From: JBPEWY01 sp052032225
Lineage (GTDB): Bacteria > Bacteroidota > Bacteroidia > Flavobacteriales > Flavobacteriaceae
Direction of reading: 5' to 3'
NCBI GenBank assembly: GCA_052032225.1
Contig: JBPEWY010000042.1
Span: 1-64,000 of the forward strand
DNA: 64,000 nucleotides
Both the position numbers and the translations under genes were made by a program. Positions 59,523 through 64,000 of this stretch are shown one piece after another. The number at the start of each line of letters is the position of its first letter. Positions within the stretch are counted from its first letter, which is position 1. Below the pieces are notes generated by a model. The model was not told the origin of the DNA, did not search any database, and was given only the letters and a program-made list of their open reading frames with translations.

Positions 59523-59606
59523 TACAACACACCTACAATAATCAAAACTTATTAATCTATTGGGTATAATAATACTGCAGAGTGTGGTAATTAGCATTCT
59601 ATGTAG

Positions 59607-59614
59607 TATTTTTG
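59607..59614 (+). promoter_or_regulatory. suf operon promoter -7 element TATTTTTG
   Basis: A perfect TAnnTTTG followed by CA, 30 bases before the sufA ATG at 59645. The longest sufA frame starts at the TTG inside it (59612) and is rejected. Confidence 0.65.
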
Positions 59615-59644
59615 CAGTTAATTAGATTTAATTTAATTAAAAAG

Positions 59645-59974
59645 ATGATAAAAGTTTCAGATACAGCTCGCAAAAAAGTAGTAGAGCTCATGACCGAAGA
59701 AGGTTTTGATGCTACTAAAGACTTTGTGCGCGTAGGTGTTAAAAGCGGAGGATGCAGTGGGCTTTCGTACGAATTAAAGTTTGACAACACCTATTCTGAT
59801 GACGATAAGGTTTTTGAAGATAACCAAGTACGAATAGTGGTAGATAAAAAAAGCTTTTTGTATTTAGTTGGTACAACCTTAGAATACTCGGGAGGATTAA
59901 ATGGTAAAGGGTTTGTTTTTAACAACCCAAATGCGCAACGCACTTGCGGTTGCGGTGAAAGTTTTTCGTTATAA
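59645..59974 (+). CDS. sufA: Fe-S assembly A-type carrier SufA/HesB
   Basis: A 109-residue A-type carrier that receives and passes Fe-S clusters. The three conserved cysteines are C37 (GGCSGL), C101 and C103 (TCGCGES). It starts MIKVSDTARKKV. It opens the suf operon, 32 bases before sufB. No IscR/SufR-type regulator gene lies upstream in the window. Confidence 0.94.
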   Translation: MIKVSDTARKKVVELMTEEGFDATKDFVRVGVKSGGCSGLSYELKFDNTYSDDDKVFEDNQVRIVVDKKSFLYLVGTTLEYSGGLNGKGFVFNNPNAQRTCGCGESFSL

Positions 59975-60006
59975 TACTTGGCTCAAGCCAATTTAAAACC
60001 AAGTTT

Positions 60007-61452
60007 ATGGCCTATACAGAAGAAGAATTAAAGAAAGAGTTAGAAACCAAAGAATACCAGTACGGGTTTTATACAGATATTGAGGCCGATACCTTACCTA
60101 AAGGCCTTAACGAAGATATTGTGCGTGCAATTTCGGCAAAGAAAAACGAACCGGAATGGATGACCGAATGGCGCTTAGAAGCGTTTAGAGCGTGGACTAA
60201 AATGGAAGAGCCGGAGTGGGCTAACGTTACATACCAAAAGCCTAACTTTCAAGACATATCCTATTACTCGGCACCTAAAAAGAAACCTAAATATAATAGT
60301 TTAGATGAGGTTGATCCGGAGTTAATAGAAACGTTTAACAAGCTCGGAATTTCTTTAGAAGAGCAAAAAAAATTAGCTGGTGTTGCTGTAGATGTGGTTA
60401 TGGACTCAGTTTCTGTAGCAACAACCTTTAAAAAAACGTTGGCAGAAAAAGGAATTATTTTCTGCTCTATGTCCGAAGCCATTCAGGAGCACCCAGAACT
60501 TGTAAAAAAATACATTGGTACAGTTGTACCACGAAAAGATAATTTTTATGCAGCATTAAACTCGGCTGTATTTTCAGATGGTTCGTTCTGTTATATTCCA
60601 AAGGGTGTAAAATGCCCTATGGAACTTTCAACCTATTTTAGAATTAACCAAGCAGGAACCGGACAGTTTGAGCGTACATTGGTAATTGCAGACGAAGGTA
60701 GTTATGTGAGTTACTTAGAAGGGTGTACTGCACCACAAAGAGACGAAAACCAGTTACACGCTGCAGTTGTAGAGCTTATTGCCCTAGAAGGAGCAGAGAT
60801 AAAATACTCTACTGTTCAGAACTGGTTCCCGGGAGATAAAGAAGGCAAAGGAGGCGTTTTTAACTTTGTAACTAAAAGAGGGCTGTGCGAGAAAAATGCA
60901 AAAATCTCTTGGACTCAGGTAGAAACAGGTTCTGCTATTACCTGGAAATATCCTTCATGTATATTAAAAGGAGATAACTCTATTGGAGAGTTCTACTCTA
61001 TTGCAGTAACAAACAACCACCAGCAGGCAGATACCGGAACCAAAATGATTCATTTGGGAAAAAACACCAAATCAACCATTATTTCTAAAGGTATCTCGGC
61101 CGGTAAGTCTCAAAACAGTTATCGCGGGTTAGTACAAATTAATGCACGTGCAGAAAATGCCAGAAACTTTTCGCAATGCGATTCGCTTTTAATGGGTAAC
61201 GAATGCGGAGCACATACTTTTCCGTATATAGAAGCAAAAAATAAAACGGCTCAAATAGAGCACGAAGCAACAACGAGTAAAATTGGTGAAGACCAAATAT
61301 TTTACTGTAACCAAAGAGGGATAGATACCGAGAAGGCTATTGCATTAATTGTAAATGGATTTAGTAAAGAGGTATTAAACAAACTTCCTATGGAGTTTGC
61401 TGTAGAAGCGCAAAAACTATTAGAAATTTCGCTGGAAGGTTCTGTAGGATAA
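60007..61452 (+). CDS. sufB: Fe-S scaffold subunit SufB
   Basis: A 481-residue scaffold of the SufBCD complex on which new clusters are built. It carries the SufB beta-helix signature (CTAPQRDENQLHAAVVELIALEGAEIKYSTVQNWFPGDKEGKGGV region, about 240-285), the active-site Cys region CDSLLMGNECGAH, and the FeS-site glutamate/histidine TSKIGEDQIFYCNQRGID. Length is normal. Instead of sufC, a metallo-beta-lactamase lipoprotein gene comes next (11 bases after the stop). Confidence 0.96.
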   Translation: MAYTEEELKKELETKEYQYGFYTDIEADTLPKGLNEDIVRAISAKKNEPEWMTEWRLEAFRAWTKMEEPEWANVTYQKPNFQDISYYSAPKKKPKYNSLDEVDPELIETFNKLGISLEEQKKLAGVAVDVVMDSVSVATTFKKTLAEKGIIFCSMSEAIQEHPELVKKYIGTVVPRKDNFYAALNSAVFSDGSFCYIPKGVKCPMELSTYFRINQAGTGQFERTLVIADEGSYVSYLEGCTAPQRDENQLHAAVVELIALEGAEIKYSTVQNWFPGDKEGKGGVFNFVTKRGLCEKNAKISWTQVETGSAITWKYPSCILKGDNSIGEFYSIAVTNNHQQADTGTKMIHLGKNTKSTIISKGISAGKSQNSYRGLVQINARAENARNFSQCDSLLMGNECGAHTFPYIEAKNKTAQIEHEATTSKIGEDQIFYCNQRGIDTEKAIALIVNGFSKEVLNKLPMEFAVEAQKLLEISLEGSVG

Positions 61453-61463
61453 ACGAAAACAAC

Positions 61464-62318
61464 ATGAAAAAAGTTGTGGTTTTCTTACTGGCCTTTACTT
61501 TTTTGGCCTGTAAGGAGCAAAAAAAGCAAGAAAAGAGCATTAATAATAACCAAACAGTTACACTACATGTGCTGGATGGCGGGACGGTTATTGCCAACAA
61601 GCTAGAAATTTTTTCTGAAGAAGGGCAACTGTACCAAGGGCAACAAAAAACATTTGCAAATGCCTTTTATGTGGTTAAACATCCCAAAGGAATATTAGTT
61701 TGGGACACCGGATTGCCTGAAAACTTAGTAGGTATGCCCGAGCCATTTACAGACCAAGGTGGGTATTTTACAGTTTCAAGAAAAGACTCTTTAGTAAACC
61801 AATTACAATCAATAGGATTGCGCTTAGACGATGTAGATTACTTGGCACTTTCGCATACGCATTTTGATCATGTTGGAGCAGCAGCCAACTTTACAAATGC
61901 AACATGGCTGGTTCAAAAAAATGAGTACGATTTTATAACATCAGATGACGCAAAAACACAAGCTCCGGATAGCTACAATGCAGTTAAAAATCTTAAAAAG
62001 GTAATAAAACTAGATGGTGATTACGATGTGTTTGGTGATGGCAAAGTGGTTATAAAATACATGCCGGGGCATACCATTGGGCATCAAGTGTTATTTATAG
62101 ACATAGGTAAAGAACGCCCAATTTTGTTAACGGGAGATTTATATCATTTTAAAGAAAACAGAGATAATAAAGTAGCGCCAAGCTTTAATTATAATATTGA
62201 GCAAACCAAAGAAAGTATGGAGCTTTTTGAGGAGTTTGCCCAAAAAACGAATGCACATGTAATTATACAGCATTCACCGGAAGATTTTAAAAAATTACAA
62301 GAATTAATAAAACAGTAA
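61464..62318 (+). CDS. Metallo-beta-lactamase-fold lipoprotein in the suf operon
   Basis: A 284-residue lipoprotein (signal MKKVVVFLLAFTFLAC, Cys16). It has the metallo-beta-lactamase motif HTHFDH (131-136, dimetal ligands H131, H133, D135, H136), then PGHTIGH, LLTGDLYHF (bridging Asp) and a late IIQHSPEDF His. The layout resembles N-acyl-homoserine lactonases and related lactonase/hydrolase families. It sits between sufB and sufC with gaps of 11 and 18 bases, so it is made with the suf proteins although it is exported. That is an unusual partner: membrane-side hydrolase activity has no known part in cluster assembly. Substrate unknown. Confidence 0.82.
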   Translation: MKKVVVFLLAFTFLACKEQKKQEKSINNNQTVTLHVLDGGTVIANKLEIFSEEGQLYQGQQKTFANAFYVVKHPKGILVWDTGLPENLVGMPEPFTDQGGYFTVSRKDSLVNQLQSIGLRLDDVDYLALSHTHFDHVGAAANFTNATWLVQKNEYDFITSDDAKTQAPDSYNAVKNLKKVIKLDGDYDVFGDGKVVIKYMPGHTIGHQVLFIDIGKERPILLTGDLYHFKENRDNKVAPSFNYNIEQTKESMELFEEFAQKTNAHVIIQHSPEDFKKLQELIKQ

Positions 62319-62336
62319 ATACACAACACATACAAG

Positions 62337-63089
62337 ATGTTAAAAATTAACAATTTACACGCAGCAGTAGAAGAAAGAGAGATACTAAAAGGGATTAACC
62401 TTGAGGTTAAACCGGGCGAGGTACATGCTATTATGGGGCCAAACGGGTCTGGAAAAAGTACACTCTCTAGTGTGATTGCCGGGAACGAAGAGTATGAAGT
62501 AGTTAAAGGCGAAATTATTTTTAACGAAGAAGATATTACAGAGCTAGCTCCAGAAGAAAGAGCGCATAAAGGTATTTTCTTGTCATTTCAATATCCGGTA
62601 GAAATTCCGGGGGTTACAGTTACCAATTTCATTAAAACAGCGATAAACGAAACTCGTAAAGCGCAAGGTTTAGAAGAGATGCCTGCAAACGAAATGCTTA
62701 AGAAAATACGTGAAAAAGCCGACATGCTTGAAATAGACCGTAAGTTCTTATCGCGTTCACTTAACGAAGGATTCTCAGGGGGAGAGAAAAAGCGTAACGA
62801 GATTTTTCAGATGGCTATGTTAGAACCTAAATTAGCCATTTTAGATGAAACAGACTCAGGATTAGACATAGACGCTTTAAAAGTTGTTGCAAACGGAGTT
62901 AATAAATTACGAAGCAAAGACAATGCGGTGGTTGTAATTACACACTACCAACGCTTGTTAGATTATATTGTTCCGGATTTTGTACACGTTTTACACAACG
63001 GTAGAATTGTAAAATCCGGCAGTAAAGAATTGGCCATGGAGCTCGAAGAAAAAGGGTACGATTGGATTAAAGAAGAGGTTAATAGTTAA
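62337..63089 (+). CDS. sufC: Fe-S assembly ATPase SufC
   Basis: A 250-residue ABC-type ATPase that drives the SufBCD complex. It has Walker A GPNGSGKST (about 34-42), signature FSGGEKKR, Walker B LAILDETDSGLD and the switch His in ITHYQR. It is soluble, with no membrane domain, as expected for SufC. It is separated from sufB by the lipoprotein gene, and 28 bases before sufD. Confidence 0.97.
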   Translation: MLKINNLHAAVEEREILKGINLEVKPGEVHAIMGPNGSGKSTLSSVIAGNEEYEVVKGEIIFNEEDITELAPEERAHKGIFLSFQYPVEIPGVTVTNFIKTAINETRKAQGLEEMPANEMLKKIREKADMLEIDRKFLSRSLNEGFSGGEKKRNEIFQMAMLEPKLAILDETDSGLDIDALKVVANGVNKLRSKDNAVVVITHYQRLLDYIVPDFVHVLHNGRIVKSGSKELAMELEEKGYDWIKEEVNS

Positions 63090-63117
63090 TATTTAGCCAA
63101 TTACGAAACGTTACAAA

Positions 63118-64000
63118 ATGGATTTAAAAGATAAATTAATATCATCTTTTATGGCTTTTGAAGATCAGGTAGATGTAGATTCTCCTGTACATGATATTAG
63201 AACCGAAGCCATAAAGTTTTTTGAAAGTAAAGGCTTTCCTACTAAAAAAGAAGAAGCCTGGAAATACACATCGCTTAACAGCATCTTAAAAAATAATTAT
63301 AGTGTTTTTCCAAAGCAAGAAACAGCCTTAGAGTTTAAAGAGGTAAAAAAATACTTTATTCACGATATAGATTCGTATAAAATTGTATTTATAGACGGTG
63401 TATATAGTTCTTACCTCTCTGAAACTACACACGAAGGTATAGATGTGTGCTTAATGAGTGCGGCACTCACCAAACCAAAATATAAAGTAATAATAGATGC
63501 TTACTTTAACAAAGCAGCCAAAAAAGACGATAGTTTAACGTCATTAAACACTGCATTTAGCAGAGAAGGAGCATATATTTATATACCTAAAGGAAAAGTA
63601 GTTAGCAAGCCAATACAAATTATACACTTTGCTACCGGTACAGAATCGGCTTTAATGTTACAGCCCAGAAATTTAATAGTAGTTGGCGAGAATGCGCATG
63701 TACAAATAATAGAGCGCCATCAAAGTTTAACTGATAATCCGGTGTTAACCAACTCTGTAACAGAGATTTTTACTAACAAAAAGGCTATTGTTGATTATTA
63801 TAAAATTCAAAACGATACGCTTTCGGCTTCGTTAATAGACAATACCTACATATCGCAACAACGCGATAGCCATGCAAGCGTTCACACGTTTTCTTTTGGC
63901 GGAAACTTAGTGCGTAATAATTTAAATTTTTATCAGAACGATCAACATGTTGAGTCTACCCTAAAAGGCATCACAATTATTGGCGATAAACAACATATAG
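63118..64000 (+). CDS. sufD: Fe-S scaffold subunit SufD (partial, runs off the window)
   Basis: The frame from the ATG at 63118 stays open to the window end (294 codons seen). It begins MDLKDKLISSFMAFEDQVD and contains KKEEAWKYTSL (about 42-52) and the beta-helix part GAYIYIPKGKVVSKPIQIIHF and PRNLIVVGENAHVQIIERHQ, typical of SufD. The C-terminal third, with the sufS/sufE genes usually following, lies outside. The start is 28 bases after sufC. Confidence 0.92.
   Translation, partial: MDLKDKLISSFMAFEDQVDVDSPVHDIRTEAIKFFESKGFPTKKEEAWKYTSLNSILKNNYSVFPKQETALEFKEVKKYFIHDIDSYKIVFIDGVYSSYLSETTHEGIDVCLMSAALTKPKYKVIIDAYFNKAAKKDDSLTSLNTAFSREGAYIYIPKGKVVSKPIQIIHFATGTESALMLQPRNLIVVGENAHVQIIERHQSLTDNPVLTNSVTEIFTNKKAIVDYYKIQNDTLSASLIDNTYISQQRDSHASVHTFSFGGNLVRNNLNFYQNDQHVESTLKGITIIGDKQHI

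Overview
The window is AT-rich bacterial chromosome from a member of the Bacteroidota, almost certainly the family Flavobacteriaceae. Three things in the sequence point there. Promoters carry the Bacteroidota -7 element TAnnTTTG rather than a TATAAT box. Genes for gliding motility and type IX secretion are present (sprE/porW, gldH). Several conserved flavobacterial gene strings are intact: purD with DUF6341/DUF6427/DUF4254/GT9, flippase-dut-nucleotidyltransferase-TPR-DUF4292-envC, and ricT-gldH-PBP1A. I see no rRNA, tRNA, insertion sequence, prophage or CRISPR array. This is core chromosome, so the less ordinary material lies in small genes, RNA structures and odd gene neighbours.

Layout. 1-2450: end of an exopolysaccharide locus (lipid-carrier sugar transferase, UDP-glucuronate decarboxylase). 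2500-6660: purD and the DUF6341/DUF6427/DUF4254/GT9 group. 6700-8470: a TetR regulator and a PaaE-like oxidoreductase; two near-identical palindromes flank tetR. 8620-10820: ABC exporter (DUF5687 permease and ATPase). 10950-19650: sprE, bactofilin, atpZ, a small membrane protein, then atpB-E-F-H-A-G; the beta and epsilon genes are absent. 19785-26270: lipoprotein, then the envelope cluster ending in an EnvC-like activator. 26280-31150: thioesterase, HU/SPOR protein, dprA, trpS, small membrane protein, plsC. 31260-33620: minus-strand operon of lipoprotein, ECF sigma factor, and a protein that looks like a membrane-anchored regulator fused to an outer-membrane barrel. 33810-36640: recA, a candidate structured RNA, U32 peptidase and ferredoxin. 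36840-42190: ricT, gldH, PBP1A and a CoA-transferase pair. 42190-42660: a long leader, a 46-residue cationic peptide gene and its terminator. 42660-56810: aminotransferase, S46 peptidase, succinate dehydrogenase (three subunits), a large BNR-repeat protein, aminopeptidase P, BrnQ, a small zinc-ribbon protein, thiL. 56920-59520: two probable surface lipoproteins. 59640-64000: the suf operon (sufA, sufB, a lipoprotein metallo-beta-lactamase, sufC, and sufD cut by the window end).

Functionally the window combines envelope assembly and gliding (sprE, gldH, bactofilin, envC, PBP1A, flippase, sugar transferases), respiration and energy (ATP synthase, succinate dehydrogenase), Fe-S supply (suf), DNA repair and uptake (recA, dprA) and peptide catabolism (S46 peptidase, aminopeptidase P, BrnQ). 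Many of the longest possible reading frames begin at a TTG that is the last part of a TAnnTTTG promoter. In those cases I moved the start to the first ATG downstream.

The observations most worth following are: the hairpin-plus-terminator RNA between recA and the U32 peptidase; the sigma factor paired with a protein predicted to reach both membranes; the small cationic peptide gene with its structured leader; the paired TetR operators; the 15-bp hairpin between atpE and atpF; and the metallo-beta-lactamase lipoprotein inside the suf operon. All are read by eye from the sequence; no search or folding program was run.
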